NCBI GenBank assembly: GCA_944362615.1
Contig: CALVTM010000004.1
Location: forward strand, 1-64,000
Source of the DNA: an uncultured Clostridia bacterium
Lineage (GTDB): Bacteria; Bacillota; Clostridia; Christensenellales; Pumilibacteraceae
Direction: 5' to 3'
Length of the DNA: 64,000 nt
Both the position numbers and the translations under genes were made by a program. Under the pieces are notes generated by a model. The model was not told the DNA's origin, made no database searches, and saw nothing but the letters and a program-made list of their open reading frames with translations. Within the stretch, counting starts at the first letter, position 1, and every line of letters begins with the position of its first letter. Positions 42,223 to 53,163 of this stretch are shown in pieces.

Positions 42223-42681
42223 ATGAAACCCATTAAAGTACTGCTGGCTTTCCTTAACGCGCTCGGACTGGTGGGAATAATCGGGGGCGCGTTCGTTGCG
42301 TGGCTGATAATGTACACCGGCCGCATGGAATTTATAGCTTTTGTTATTGCCGCCATAGCGATCGGGGTGGGCGCTATTGTCGCGTCGTCTATAATCAATT
42401 ACCGCCTTAACAAGCGGGCGCGTGAACAGAAAGAGGGTAAGTGGAGCACACCTTACCAGCCTCGCGTCGTGAATGACCCGTTCTCTGAATTTCCTGACAC
42501 GGGCAGACGCCCGAACGTAGATCCGTTCGGCTTTGACACTCCGTGTGCGCCGGGAACTTCTCAGACGGCTGAAAGTACGCCGGCGGCGGAAAGTAAGGAT
42601 AAATTCTGTCAGAATTGCGGCGCAAAGCGCTCACCGTCGGATAAATTCTGTCCGTACTGCGGACACAGATACGACAAGTAA
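42223..42681 (+). CDS. Membrane protein with C-terminal zinc ribbon
   Basis: A 152-residue protein. Two hydrophobic helices (about 6-30 and 36-58) are followed by a Pro/Ser-rich cytoplasmic linker and a zinc ribbon of two CxxC pairs (FCQNCGAKRSPSDKFCPYCG). The start follows GGAGGGAGA, and a small hairpin (CGGAC/GTCCG) lies just before that site. Family not recognised. The DnaA boxes lie in its long 5' region. Confidence 0.75.
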   Translation: MKPIKVLLAFLNALGLVGIIGGAFVAWLIMYTGRMEFIAFVIAAIAIGVGAIVASSIINYRLNKRAREQKEGKWSTPYQPRVVNDPFSEFPDTGRRPNVDPFGFDTPCAPGTSQTAESTPAAESKDKFCQNCGAKRSPSDKFCPYCGHRYDK

Positions 42682-42742
42682 GCGCGCGTGACAGTCGCCG
42701 GCGGAGATTAAAACGGACGCATTGAATGATAACGATCGGTAA

Positions 42743-43867
<1,125 letters not shown>

Positions 43868-43893
43868 TCGGATATAAATAACGCGTTATTTAT

Positions 43894-43922
43894 TTGACAA
43901 AAGCCGCCGTTAGTATTAAAAT
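43894..43922 (+). promoter_or_regulatory. Promoter of the alcohol dehydrogenase gene
   Basis: TTGACA at 43894-43899 and TAAAAT at 43917-43922 with 17-bp spacing. It rules out the ATG-like starts upstream of 43930. Confidence 0.75.
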
Positions 43923-43977
43923 GGAATATGACCGGGGCGGAAAAGCCGCGGGAACTATATCTATATGGGAGATTATT

Positions 43978-45189
43978 ATGGGACGTTTTACATTACCTCG
44001 TGATCTGTATCATGGAAAAGGCTCTCTTGCAGAGCTTAAGAATCTTAAGGGCAAAAAGGCTATACTTGTCCTCGGCGGCGGCAGCATGAAGAGATTCGGC
44101 TTTGTCGACAAGGCTGTAGGTTATCTTAAGGAAGCCGGCATGGAAGTCAAGCTGTTTGAGAACGTTGAGCCCGATCCGTCGGTTGAGACCGTTATGAAGG
44201 GCGCGGCTGTTATGCGCGAATTCCAGCCCGACTGGATTATATCCATGGGCGGCGGTTCGCCTATCGATGCGGCTAAGGCTATGTGGGTATTCTACGAGTA
44301 TCCCGAGACCTCTTTCGAGGCTATCATTCAGCCGTTCTCTTTCCCCGAGCTGCGTCAGAAGGCTAAGTTCTGCGCTATACCTTCCACGTCGGGTACGGCT
44401 ACGGAAGTTACCGCTTTTTCGGTCATCACGGACTACTCCAAGGGTATCAAGTATCCTCTTGCGGACTTCAACATAACCCCTGATGTAGCTATCGTTGATC
44501 CTGAGCTTGCAGAGACGATGCCTCCGAAGCTTACCGCTCATACGGGTATGGACGCAATGACCCATGCTATCGAGGCATATGTATCCACCGTCCATTGCAA
44601 TTATACCGATCCGCTTGCGCTTCACGCTATCAAGCTGATCCACCTCAACCTCAAGAAGTCGTATGAAGGCGACACCGAAGCACGCGCGGTAATGCACGAT
44701 GCTCAGTGCCTTGCAGGTATGGCATTCTCCAACGCGCTTCTCGGTATCGTTCACTCGATGGCTCATAAGACGGGTGCTGCTTTCAGCGGCGGTCATATCA
44801 TTCACGGTGCGGCTAACGCTATGTACCTTCCCAAGGTCATCAAGTACAACTCCAAGGTAGCCGAGGCTGCTGAGCGTTATGCGGAGATCGCACGCTTCAT
44901 CGGACTCAAGGGCGAAACGACTGCCGAGCTCGTTGATGCGCTCATTGCAGAGCTCCGTCATATGAACAACGAACTCAACATTCCTCTCGCAATCAAGAAC
45001 TACGGCGAGGGTGGCGTTGTTGCCGATAAGAGCATCATCGACGAGAAGGAATTCAACGACAAGCTCGAGGAAGTTGCAAAGCTTGCAATAAGCGACGCAT
45101 GCACCGGTTCCAACCCCCGTCAGCCTTCCGTTGAAGAGATGAAGAAGCTCCTTATTGCAGTATACTACGATAAGGATATCGATTTCTGA
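43978..45189 (+). CDS. Iron-containing alcohol dehydrogenase
   Basis: A 403-residue group III alcohol dehydrogenase, separate from FucO at 22047. GGGSPIDAAKAMW binds NAD(P), PSTSGTATEVTAFSVI is the family signature, HTGMDAMTHAIEAY and GIVHSMAHKTGAAF with GGHIIHGAANA carry iron ligands. It resembles the dehydrogenase half of AdhE and butanol dehydrogenases, so the likely role is reducing acetaldehyde or butyraldehyde in fermentation. Monocistronic, with its own promoter and terminator. Confidence 0.92.
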   Translation: MGRFTLPRDLYHGKGSLAELKNLKGKKAILVLGGGSMKRFGFVDKAVGYLKEAGMEVKLFENVEPDPSVETVMKGAAVMREFQPDWIISMGGGSPIDAAKAMWVFYEYPETSFEAIIQPFSFPELRQKAKFCAIPSTSGTATEVTAFSVITDYSKGIKYPLADFNITPDVAIVDPELAETMPPKLTAHTGMDAMTHAIEAYVSTVHCNYTDPLALHAIKLIHLNLKKSYEGDTEARAVMHDAQCLAGMAFSNALLGIVHSMAHKTGAAFSGGHIIHGAANAMYLPKVIKYNSKVAEAAERYAEIARFIGLKGETTAELVDALIAELRHMNNELNIPLAIKNYGEGGVVADKSIIDEKEFNDKLEEVAKLAISDACTGSNPRQPSVEEMKKLLIAVYYDKDIDF

Positions 45190-45238
45190 GATAACTGAAA
45201 CCTGTGCCGGATAGCTTCCGGACGGCAGACCAGAAGAA

Positions 45239-45280
45239 CAGGTCCCGTAAGCGCATAAACGCTTACGGGACTTATATTTT
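45239..45280 (+). terminator. Terminator after the alcohol dehydrogenase gene
   Basis: GTCCCGTAAGCG pairs with CGCTTACGGGAC around CATAAA, followed by TTATATTTT. Confidence 0.93.
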
Positions 45281-45365
45281 GCGGCGGATATCCGCCGCTG
45301 CCGTCGCATATGCGGAGCGACTTAAACAGCGGAAGCGCGGAAGCGGGGAAAATGTCAATGATAAA

Positions 45366-45394
45366 TTGACTTTTGCGCGGCTGTGCGGTATAAT
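45366..45394 (+). promoter_or_regulatory. Promoter of dnaN
   Basis: TTGACT at 45366-45371 and TATAAT at 45389-45394 with 17-bp spacing; the AAAGGAG site lies 10-16 bases downstream. Confidence 0.85.
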
Positions 45395-45420
45395 TGAATA
45401 AACAAAAGGAGATATAACAG

Positions 45421-46521
45421 ATGAAAGCGTTTTGCGACGGCGGTGACCTTGCGGAAGCGGTAGGCAAAGCCATAAGGGCGATAAGCAACAAATCGAATAA
45501 TCCGATACTCGATAATATTCGTATAGAAGCGAGCGAAGGCACGCTGATGTTTACGGCAACGGATAACGAACTTACCGTGATGACGGGAATAGTGGGAGAT
45601 GTCTCGGACGGCGGGATAGCGCTGATACCCGGCAAACTGTTCTCTGATTTCACCCGCAGACTGACGGGGGAGCGCATTGAGCTGGAGACGTCGGGCAGTA
45701 AACTGATCCTGCGTTACGGCGATTCGGAGAGTGAGTTTGCGTGCGCCGATCCAGAGGACTATCCCGACCCGGCAACGGTATCCGACGCGCGCAGCTTTGC
45801 AATGACGAAAGTCGCGCTTAAAGATCTGATAAATAAAGTCGCATTCTCCGTGCGTCAGGACGACGTGCGCCCCATACTCAAGGGCGTGCTGCTTGAAGTG
45901 GGAGAGAACTCCGTGACGGCTGTCGCGCTGGACGGTTACCGTCTTGCCAAGTGCGTGAAGCCGTTGGTCTCTGAATCCGTACCGATGAAAGCGGTAGTAC
46001 CGGCGCGCTGTCTGAACGAAGTCGCAAGACTGCTTGACGACAGTGATGAGGAGGTGCGCATATACGTTCAGCAGGGACGTATCCGCGTGGATATAGGGCA
46101 TACGACGATCACGAGCGTACTTTATGAGGGCGAGTTCGTTGCTTACCGTAATATCATCAGAACGTCTTTTGATACGATTGTCACGATTGCCACCCAGCAA
46201 CTCTACGACAGTCTCGAGCGCGCTCTGCTGCTTACGCGTGACGACAGAAGCAATCCGGTGCGTCTGGATATTTCCGAACGCCTGATGCGCATAACTTCCG
46301 CATCCGGCAAAGGCAATCTGGACGAGAGGCTTGCGGTAGTCACGAGCGGTCCTGATCTTACGATAGCGTTCAATGCAAAATACTTCACGGAACTGCTCCG
46401 CGTATGCGGCGCGGACAGCGTGACGATAAAGTTCAACAGTCCGGCGGACCCTTGCGTCGTCGTACCGTGCGGCGGTGAGGAGGACTTCCTTTACCTTGTC
46501 CTTCCCGTGCGCGTATCTTAA
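45421..46521 (+). CDS. dnaN: DNA polymerase III beta clamp
   Basis: A 366-residue sliding clamp. The three-domain pattern is visible: NPILDNIRIEASEGTLMFTA (domain 1), QDDVRPILKGVLLEV and VALDGYRLAKC (domain 2), and the C-terminal YFTELLRVCGADSVTIKF with the final LVLPVR (domain 3). The clamp normally follows dnaA at the origin; here it stands apart with its own promoter, and dnaA is not in the window. It may be the main clamp in a rearranged genome or a second copy. Confidence 0.93.
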   Translation: MKAFCDGGDLAEAVGKAIRAISNKSNNPILDNIRIEASEGTLMFTATDNELTVMTGIVGDVSDGGIALIPGKLFSDFTRRLTGERIELETSGSKLILRYGDSESEFACADPEDYPDPATVSDARSFAMTKVALKDLINKVAFSVRQDDVRPILKGVLLEVGENSVTAVALDGYRLAKCVKPLVSESVPMKAVVPARCLNEVARLLDDSDEEVRIYVQQGRIRVDIGHTTITSVLYEGEFVAYRNIIRTSFDTIVTIATQQLYDSLERALLLTRDDRSNPVRLDISERLMRITSASGKGNLDERLAVVTSGPDLTIAFNAKYFTELLRVCGADSVTIKFNSPADPCVVVPCGGEEDFLYLVLPVRVS

Positions 46522-46530
46522 GGAGAATAT

Positions 46531-46800
46531 ATGAAAGCGATAGTAACAGTACTCGGTAAGGATAAAGTGGGAATAATTGCAGACGTTGCGATCATAATGA
46601 AGGAGTTCGGCGTCAATATCTGTGATATATCACAGACCCTTATGCAAGGCTATTTTACGATGATAATGCTTGTCGATCTCGAGACCGCAACCGTGGATTT
46701 TGAAACTCTGAGAAAAGAACTTGCCGCGCGCGGCATGGAAATAGGAGTGGATATCCGCATCCAGCATCAGGATCTGTTCGACTCCATGCATAAGATCTGA
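46531..46800 (+). CDS. ACT-domain protein, UPF0237 type
   Basis: An 89-residue single ACT domain ([20 protein letters not shown], then [20 protein letters not shown]). It is routinely paired with the UPF0210 protein that follows 8 bases later, as here. The ACT fold usually senses amino acids. The pair's role is unknown. AAGGAGA precedes the start, and it probably shares a transcript with dnaN. Confidence 0.92.
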   Translation: MKAIVTVLGKDKVGIIADVAIIMKEFGVNICDISQTLMQGYFTMIMLVDLETATVDFETLRKELAARGMEIGVDIRIQHQDLFDSMHKI

Positions 46801-46808
46801 GGTGCGCA

Positions 46809-48161
46809 ATGCTCGAAACAGGTGATATACTCGAAACTATAAGAATGGTGGACGACCAGAATCTGGACGTCCGCACGATAACGCTCTCCCTTTCGCTGCT
46901 CGACTGTGCGTCGTCCGACGGTAAGGAAGCGGAGAAAAAGGTGTATGACAAGATCATGCGCAGGGCGGGAAAACTGGTTCAGACGGGCGAAAAACTGTCC
47001 GGCGAACTGGGTATACCCATTGTCAATAAGCGCATATCCGTAACGCCCATATCCATTGTCGGCTCTCCGAGCGGTAATTACGTCGGGCTTGCCAAAGTAC
47101 TGGATAAGGCGGCGAAGGAGATAGGCGTCAACTTTATCGGCGGTTACAGCGCGCTCGTTCATAAATCCATGACGGACGCGGAGCGTGCATTCCTGGAGAC
47201 GATCCCGGAGGCGATAAGCGAAACGGATATGGTATGCTCGTCCGTTAATGTCGCGTCTACCCGAAGCGGTATCAATATGGACGCCGTTGCGCTCATGGGC
47301 AAGACGGTCAAGGAGCTTGCGGAGCGCACGCGTAATGACCGTGCTATAGGCTGCGCCAAGTTCGTCGTTTTTGCAAACGCCGTTGAGGACAACCCGTTCA
47401 TGGCGGGCGCTTTCACCGGTCTGGGCGAGGGCGAAGCTACGGTCAATGTCGGCGTATCCGGTCCGGGAGTCGTTGCCGCGGCGCTCAAGGCGTGCAAGGG
47501 CAAGGATCTTACGGAGATAGCCGAGGTCATAAAGCGCACAGCGTTCAAGATAACGCGTGCGGGACAGCTCGTGGGCAGTAAAGCCGCCGAGCTGCTCGGC
47601 GCAAAGTTCGGTATCGTCGATCTTTCGCTTGCGCCCACCCCCGCGATAGGCGACAGCGTTGCCGAGATACTCGAGGTCATGGGACTTTCCAGCGTCGGAG
47701 GTCACGGTACTACGGCGGCGCTTGCTCTGCTTAATGACGCAGTCAAGAAAGGCGGCGTTATGGCGAGCAGCATGGTAGGCGGACTTTCGGGCGCGTTCAT
47801 CCCCGTAAGCGAGGACGCAGGCATGATCCGCGCCGCGCGTAACGGAAAACTTACACTGAGCAAACTCGAAGCCATGACGGCGGTATGTTCGGTCGGTCTG
47901 GATATGATCGCCGTTCCCGGAGATACCTCCGCCGAGACGATCTCCGCAATAATTGCAGACGAGTGCGCTATAGGTGTTGTGAACAACAAGACAACCGCGG
48001 TCAGGCTGATACCCGTACCCGGCGGTAAAGTGGGCGACGAAGTGGACTTCGGAGGTCTGCTTGGAAGCGCGCCCATCATGCCCGTATCGGATGTGGACAG
48101 CTCGGAATTCATACGCCGCGGAGGCATTATACCCGCGCCGCTCCATTCGCTCAAGAACTGA
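46809..48161 (+). CDS. UPF0210 (DUF711) family protein
   Basis: A 450-residue protein of the PFL/DUF711 family, full length. Recognisable stretches include [27 protein letters not shown]-like [11 protein letters not shown] and the glycine-rich C-terminal [20 protein letters not shown]. It has an invariant partnership with the ACT protein just upstream. No enzymatic activity is known for certain; the glycine-rich regions suggest a radical- or nucleotide-related role, which is guesswork. Confidence 0.9.
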   Translation: MLETGDILETIRMVDDQNLDVRTITLSLSLLDCASSDGKEAEKKVYDKIMRRAGKLVQTGEKLSGELGIPIVNKRISVTPISIVGSPSGNYVGLAKVLDKAAKEIGVNFIGGYSALVHKSMTDAERAFLETIPEAISETDMVCSSVNVASTRSGINMDAVALMGKTVKELAERTRNDRAIGCAKFVVFANAVEDNPFMAGAFTGLGEGEATVNVGVSGPGVVAAALKACKGKDLTEIAEVIKRTAFKITRAGQLVGSKAAELLGAKFGIVDLSLAPTPAIGDSVAEILEVMGLSSVGGHGTTAALALLNDAVKKGGVMASSMVGGLSGAFIPVSEDAGMIRAARNGKLTLSKLEAMTAVCSVGLDMIAVPGDTSAETISAIIADECAIGVVNNKTTAVRLIPVPGGKVGDEVDFGGLLGSAPIMPVSDVDSSEFIRRGGIIPAPLHSLKN

Positions 48162-48185
48162 CGGCACGGTAAAAGGGGAGCTATC

Positions 48186-49955
48186 ATGAAGAGAAACGAA
48201 GTACGCGAAGAATACAAGTGGGACATGAGCCATATGTTCGCGAGCCGCCTGGACTGGGAAAAGAGCTTTGCAAGGGTCTCCAGCCGTCTCGGAGAACTGA
48301 AGAAGTACAAGGGCAAGCTTGCAAACCCCGATATCACGATCGCGCTGCTCAGACTTGCAGATGAACTGGGTAATGAGGTTGAGAAGCTCTATGTCTACGC
48401 TAATATGTGTATGCACACGGACGGCGCTAATGCCGAACTCGTTGCGCTTGCCGCACGCGCAGGCACTCTGTCAGCGGAATTCGGCGCGGCTTTATCCTTT
48501 ATGGACCCCGAACTGACGGCGCTCTCGGATGCTGAACTGGACGATATGGCGGCAGATCCGCGCTTTGCGGATTACGAGTACACGCTTGCGCGCATAAAGA
48601 AGCAAAAGCCGCATGTGCTCGGTGAAAAAGAAGAACTGCTGCTTGCGCGGCTCAGCGAAGTTACGGGCGCGTTCAGAGATATTTTTGAAAAGATAGACAG
48701 TGTGGATCTTCCGCATCCGACCGTGAAGGCGGACGGAGAAAAAGTGCCGCTGACTCACGGCACATATTCGCGGTTATTGCAGAATCCCGACCGCGCCGTG
48801 CGCAAAAAAGCGTTTACGACGTACTACTCACTTTATGAGGAGCGCATCAATACGATAGCGGCTTGCTATGCCGCGTCCGTGCGCAAAAATAACATAATTT
48901 CCTCTCTGCGCGGTTATGACAGCGCAATGCAGGCGAGCATAGCCGGAGACGACGTTCCCGAGGGCGTTTACGACAGACTCATAGACGCGGTGAACGGCGC
49001 ACTGCCGTCATTGCATGAATACGTCGATTACCGCAGACTCGTGCTCGGCGATCTCCATATGTACGACATGTATGTGCCTCTTACTCACGGCGTTAATTTC
49101 GGAATGGATTACGAAAAGGCGTTCGGCGTAGTGCTCAAAGCGCTTGCGCCGCTCGGCGAAGAATACGTCAGCCGCCTCAGACAGATGAAGGAGGAGCGCC
49201 GCATAGACGTTATGGAGAGCGAGGGAAAGCGTGGCGGAGCGTACAGCTGGGGCGCATACGGTTGCGGACCTTACGTCCTGCTCAATTACTCCGGTACCCC
49301 GCACGACCTGTTCACGATCGCACACGAGCTCGGTCATGCAATGCACTCGAGGTATTCGGACGAGGCGCAGAGTTTCAATAAAGCGGGTTACAGCATATTC
49401 GTCGCCGAAGTCGCGAGCACGACCAACGAAGTGCTGCTTCTCAAATATCTGCTTTCCCAGACTAAGGACACGAACATCAGACGGTACCTGCTGTCCTATT
49501 ATCTCGACATGTTCCGCACGACTCTATTCCGCCAGACCATGTTCGCGGAGTTCGAGCTTGCGGCACACAGAGCGGACGCTAAAGGTGAGCCGCCCACCGT
49601 TGAGTCGCTCAGTAAGGTATACCTTAAACTGAATAAGAAGTATTACGGAAAGGGAGTGACCCACGACAGACAGATAAGGTATGAGTGGGCGCGTATACCG
49701 CATTTCTATAATGCGTTTTATGTGTATAAGTACGCGACCGGTCTTACCGCTGCCGTTACGCTTGCAAACTCAATACTTAAAGACGGAGAGTTCGCGAGAG
49801 AAAGATACTTTAATAAATTTCTCCGCGCGGGCGGATGCAAGTCGCCGTATGAGATACTTAAAGACGCGGGAGTCGATCTTATGACATCTCTTCCGTATGA
49901 GACGGCTATGCTGGAATTCCGCAATACGCTGTCCGAATTTACCTCTCTTATCTGA
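48186..49955 (+). CDS. pepF: Oligoendopeptidase F (M3B metallopeptidase)
   Basis: A 589-residue cytoplasmic zinc peptidase that cleaves short peptides. The zinc motif is HELGHAMH with His380, Glu381 and His384; the third ligand is in the following EVASTTNEVLL helix. GAYSWGAYGCGPYVLLNYSG is the typical block before it. The start KRNEVREEYKWDMSHMF is family-like. It lies 24 bases after the UPF0210 gene and 11 bases before the J-protein gene, so probably one operon. Confidence 0.95.
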   Translation: MKRNEVREEYKWDMSHMFASRLDWEKSFARVSSRLGELKKYKGKLANPDITIALLRLADELGNEVEKLYVYANMCMHTDGANAELVALAARAGTLSAEFGAALSFMDPELTALSDAELDDMAADPRFADYEYTLARIKKQKPHVLGEKEELLLARLSEVTGAFRDIFEKIDSVDLPHPTVKADGEKVPLTHGTYSRLLQNPDRAVRKKAFTTYYSLYEERINTIAACYAASVRKNNIISSLRGYDSAMQASIAGDDVPEGVYDRLIDAVNGALPSLHEYVDYRRLVLGDLHMYDMYVPLTHGVNFGMDYEKAFGVVLKALAPLGEEYVSRLRQMKEERRIDVMESEGKRGGAYSWGAYGCGPYVLLNYSGTPHDLFTIAHELGHAMHSRYSDEAQSFNKAGYSIFVAEVASTTNEVLLLKYLLSQTKDTNIRRYLLSYYLDMFRTTLFRQTMFAEFELAAHRADAKGEPPTVESLSKVYLKLNKKYYGKGVTHDRQIRYEWARIPHFYNAFYVYKYATGLTAAVTLANSILKDGEFARERYFNKFLRAGGCKSPYEILKDAGVDLMTSLPYETAMLEFRNTLSEFTSLI

Positions 49956-49966
49956 CGGAGGCTGAT

Positions 49967-50455
49967 TTGCTGAAGAATTATTATGAAATACTCGGCGTGC
50001 CGCCGCTTAGCACGGACGCGGAAATACACGACGCTTATCTCAGACTTGCACGCAAGTTTCACCCCGATCTCGGCGGAGACAGAAAGCGGTTCGACGAAAT
50101 AAACGAAGCGTACCGGTTTCTGTCCGATAAGGTCAAACGCCTTGCGCTTGACGCACAGTTGCGCGTAAAGCGTCCGGTCTCAGGCAGGGTAAAGCCGGCT
50201 GAAAATAAGGGGACTGCGGCGGACAGCCCAAAACAGGCAACCGCGCCTCAGTCCGCAAAGCCGGAGCAGGTAAGCCCCTCAGGCTCTGCCGATGTTTATG
50301 TCCGCACGCTTGAGAGCCAGGTCGAGGAGTATGAAAAACTGCTTCTTGTGCTTTCCCGCTGTTCGGTCACGCCGTTGCGTCCCGAGCTTTCCCCCGCGAG
50401 TCTGGAACTGCTTGTCCGCAGAAACCGCTCAAACAGAGGAAAGGCGCGCAGATAG
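49967..50455 (+). CDS. J-domain protein
   Basis: A 162-residue co-chaperone-like protein. Residues 3-60 are a J domain (NYYEILGVPPLSTDAEIHDA, then HPD at 32-34, INEAYRFLSD). A basic/Ala-rich linker follows, and there is no zinc-finger or C-terminal DnaJ domain, so it is a type III J protein that may stimulate a DnaK. The start is TTG with CGGAGG upstream; the J domain begins immediately after, which fixes the start. Confidence 0.88.
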   Translation: MLKNYYEILGVPPLSTDAEIHDAYLRLARKFHPDLGGDRKRFDEINEAYRFLSDKVKRLALDAQLRVKRPVSGRVKPAENKGTAADSPKQATAPQSAKPEQVSPSGSADVYVRTLESQVEEYEKLLLVLSRCSVTPLRPELSPASLELLVRRNRSNRGKARR

Positions 50456-50625
50456 TACTGACCGTAAGAACGCACTTGAAAGTGCGCAGGTTCGGCGCAA
50501 GTGAACCGGCAACGGCGCTGAACCCCGGGGCTGTGGACATGCGCAGTCCGGTTTGAAGTAAAATTACATGCCGCCGTAAAGCTCCGGACGGTAAAAAGCG
50601 GACGATAAAGGCGCATATTATAAGT

Positions 50626-51732
50626 TTACTGCTTTTTTCGGGCGCCGGTTTCCGCGGCGGGAAGTTTCTTTCCGCGGAGCACACGCCTAATAAGTTTTCC
50701 GACAATCCCGGCGAAGAACTCACGATCTTCTTTGCCGAGTTTTTTATACTGTCTGTACAGTGCCGGTATCTGCCTGTGAAGCGACTTGAAAAACACGTTG
50801 AAGTCATCCGTATCAAGAGTGTCGAGGGCGTTGCGCACGATCGTTATGAATTTTTCGCGCGACTGTTCGTCTATTCCGTTTATCCAGTCGTTCACCGCTT
50901 TTCCCAGCTTTGACGAAAACCGCGTTCTTTTTTTGCGGAAGATGAAGTCGTGTCCGCCTATCTTCCACGAGAACGGATTATGCTGAAGCAAGCTGACCGC
51001 ACTGCTGTCTGTGATGAGCAGCTCCATACCGTCGTCGAAAAGCATTCCGACAAACGACGACTTCGGAACAATCTTGACGACTCTGTCGGAAATTTTGTCA
51101 TAGCCGCGTAAGTTTTCCAGCCCGTACGCGAACCCGGGTCCGTCGAAATCGTAGATGCGCGTTATCCTGCTCTGCAGATTTTTATCCATGCTTGCGGCGG
51201 CATATACGGCGACGTTCCCGCCTTTTGATATTCCGCCGACGTAAAACTCCGCATCCGGATGTTCTCGCATGCGTTTTTCCAGATACTCTGCGGCTCTTGA
51301 CTGTGACGGCACAGGATAGCGGTAGGCGAGAGAAAAGGATTCGTACCAACCCGTAAAGGAAGGATCCGTGCCGCGGAAAGCGACAAAATATTTTTCTTTG
51401 CCGAAACCGATGCACAGCGCGGCAAACTGCTCACTCGGATCGGCGCACCGCGTTTCGGTAAAGCGGCTGAGCCGTATGTCACCGAAGCGGCTGCTGCATG
51501 TCAGCCGGTCGAAAAATTTTTTACTTTTGCGCTGCCGGTAAGCCGCCTTATACATGACCTCGTCGGGAAGCAGTCCGCGCGCGGTCATCTCTGCCGGCGT
51601 CATTTCGGTTTCGCCGCAATAGTCGGGGTAGTTGAAAAATGCAAGCCAGCATAAAACCAGCGCGTCCGTATTGCCGAACGGAATCTGTCCGAAGTCCGGT
51701 CTGAATTTGCTTGTATATTCCGAAAAGTTCAT
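50626..51732 (-). CDS. Alpha/beta-hydrolase-like protein (DUF2974/Mbeg1-like)
   Basis: A 368-residue protein with the lipase-type pattern of DUF2974. An N-terminal region (FGNTDALVLCWLAFFNYPDY) and FVAFRGTDPSFTGW precede the nucleophile elbow GGISKGGN with probable Ser169, followed by RIYDFDGPGFA. It lacks a signal peptide. The C-terminal 110 residues are basic and helical. Such proteins are annotated as putative lipases; substrate unknown. It stands alone, convergent to the J-protein gene. Confidence 0.82.
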   Translation of the reverse strand: MNFSEYTSKFRPDFGQIPFGNTDALVLCWLAFFNYPDYCGETEMTPAEMTARGLLPDEVMYKAAYRQRKSKKFFDRLTCSSRFGDIRLSRFTETRCADPSEQFAALCIGFGKEKYFVAFRGTDPSFTGWYESFSLAYRYPVPSQSRAAEYLEKRMREHPDAEFYVGGISKGGNVAVYAAASMDKNLQSRITRIYDFDGPGFAYGLENLRGYDKISDRVVKIVPKSSFVGMLFDDGMELLITDSSAVSLLQHNPFSWKIGGHDFIFRKKRTRFSSKLGKAVNDWINGIDEQSREKFITIVRNALDTLDTDDFNVFFKSLHRQIPALYRQYKKLGKEDREFFAGIVGKLIRRVLRGKKLPAAETGARKKQ

Positions 51733-51941
51733 GACGGTTCTCCTTTGTGCTTTTAATATACAACGGAGACGCCCGGAAACTCAATATCATGCCTGTTACA
51801 AAATACGAACACTTGTGATACAAATAATTCAAATGCCGGAATTTCACGTTAAATCACGTCAGCGGCGCGGAGATATAAGCGAAGCATGTTTCTTTTTTGA
51901 AAATTTTTTTATATTTTTAAAAAAATATGTATAAAAACAGT

Positions 51942-51970
51942 TGACATTATTATTGACGTATGGTATATTA
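51942..51970 (+). promoter_or_regulatory. Promoter of a small RNA
   Basis: TTGACA at 51942-51947 and TATATT at 51965-51970 with 17-bp spacing. There is no protein frame downstream before the terminator. Confidence 0.8.
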
Positions 51971-51976
51971 ACAGTA

Positions 51977-52112
51977 CAAACAAGACTTTACGAAATAATC
52001 TTGAGCGCAAAAGTGCGCGGAAGTAAAGTCTGATTAATTTGCTCATCATTTTCCCCCTTATCATAGCGAGTTCGCCGATGTGACTGAGATCCGTGGCGGA
52101 CTCGTTTTTTTG
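51977..52112 (+). ncRNA. Candidate ~136-nt small RNA with C-rich single-stranded patch
   Basis: Between the promoter and a strong terminator there is no coding frame. The 5' part folds as AGACTTTAC paired with GTAAAGTCT around an inner GCGCA/TGCGC hairpin. Then comes an unpaired CATTTTCCCCCTTATC stretch, and finally the terminator stem CGAGTTCGCC/GGCGGACTCG with seven T. C-rich patches of this kind in other Firmicutes sRNAs pair with Shine-Dalgarno sequences. No known family was recognised. Confidence 0.6.
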
Positions 52113-52451
52113 CTTTCCCGCCGCGCCGTAATGTTACAGCCGCGTTGCTGCTGTCCGGACGCCGGCTTTTTTTTGCGGCTCTTCGTTTGCAGCTGTTTGT
52201 AAGTGTCCGTTCTGCGGCACATTGAGGCGGAGCTGTCCGAGTCCTGCGGCTTATAAAAAAGCCCGGATAACAGGCGGGCGGGAAGAAAAAAGTATAAACG
52301 CAGATTATCAGCTTATAAAATAAACGAATAAGCAGGAGCGGGAAGAGCAGAAGATAAACTGCCGAATTTTATGAAGCGCGTACGGGTTATGCCCGTACTG
52401 CGGATATTACGGGAACGCCGGGAAAATGGCAGAGCCGGGCAGGGGAGACAA
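52113..52451. other. Gene-free stretch between two candidate RNA genes
   Basis: No credible frame. A weak terminator-like CCGG-ACG-CCGG plus eight T lies near 52157-52175, and a GTACGGG/CCCGTAC hairpin near 52380-52398. Confidence 0.5.
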
Positions 52452-53157
52452 AACGAAAGCGGCGCGTGTGCTCACGCGCCGCTTTTTACCGACGAATCGG
52501 ATATTATCTGAAGTTTGCTTATTCTGAAAAGTTATCTTTTAACGAATCGTACTTACTCTTTCTGACCCTTGGTTTTATTACCATATCTTTACTATATCTA
52601 TCAGGTGTCAAATTTGATTCGTAAGAATTTTTCTTTCCTTTTTACTCCCTTCACATACGTTTTTCTGCGCTGCTTATTTCTCATCATTCCCCATTGAACG
52701 TCTTATCGCATATCCGTATTTAACGATCTGTCACTTGCATCGTTGCACCTACGATATGCAATGAAGCGTTCGACATTTGGATTGACCGTACAGAATATGT
52801 TTGAAATTAAGTTCGCAGCATATGTTTATAATAATGCCGTTTCGCCACAACTCACTCACATTTTCGGTTGACTCACATTTCTCCGCCCAGTGGATCGTAC
52901 GCTTCCGCTTTGCGTCTGCTGTGAAAAACGTTTGTTTACAACTTCCGCTTTGTTTTTGCTTTCGCTTTGCTGCAGAGCACTTACGTTTTCCTTCCGATTC
53001 CGATAGGCTTTCACTTTCCCTTGCTTTACTCGGCTCGGGACGTTTGCAGATCTCGCGGCGGCTTTTCATCCTCGGTCGGTCCACGGAAATGATCCAAGCA
53101 TTGTTTCCGCTACTGTCGCGGCGGTTATTGTCACACCCTACGTTGCTCGTTTGTTGT
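52452..53157 (-). ncRNA. Candidate large structured noncoding RNA, about 700 nt
   Basis: A consensus minus-strand promoter starts transcription near 53157, and the next terminator on that strand is at 52456-52487. The frame across it begins upstream of the promoter and encodes implausible protein. The RNA is purine-rich with many GAAA/GGAA loops (GCGAAAGC) and has long-range pairs. Examples are GAAAACGT with ACGTTTTTC (about 52985 and 52930), TTGCAT..TCGT with ACGATGCAA (about 52732-52760), and ACGAATC with GATTCGT (about 52620 and 52545). Size and context recall large ornate RNAs such as ROOL, GOLLD or OLE, but I could not match any of these. Confidence 0.6.
52456..52487. terminator. Strong, probably bidirectional terminator
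   Basis: AAAGCGGCGCGTG pairs with CACGCGCCGCTTT (13 bp). The plus strand has five T after it; the minus strand reads TTTCGTTTTG. On the minus strand it would end the ~700-nt RNA. Confidence 0.88.
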
Positions 53158-53163
53158 ACATTA

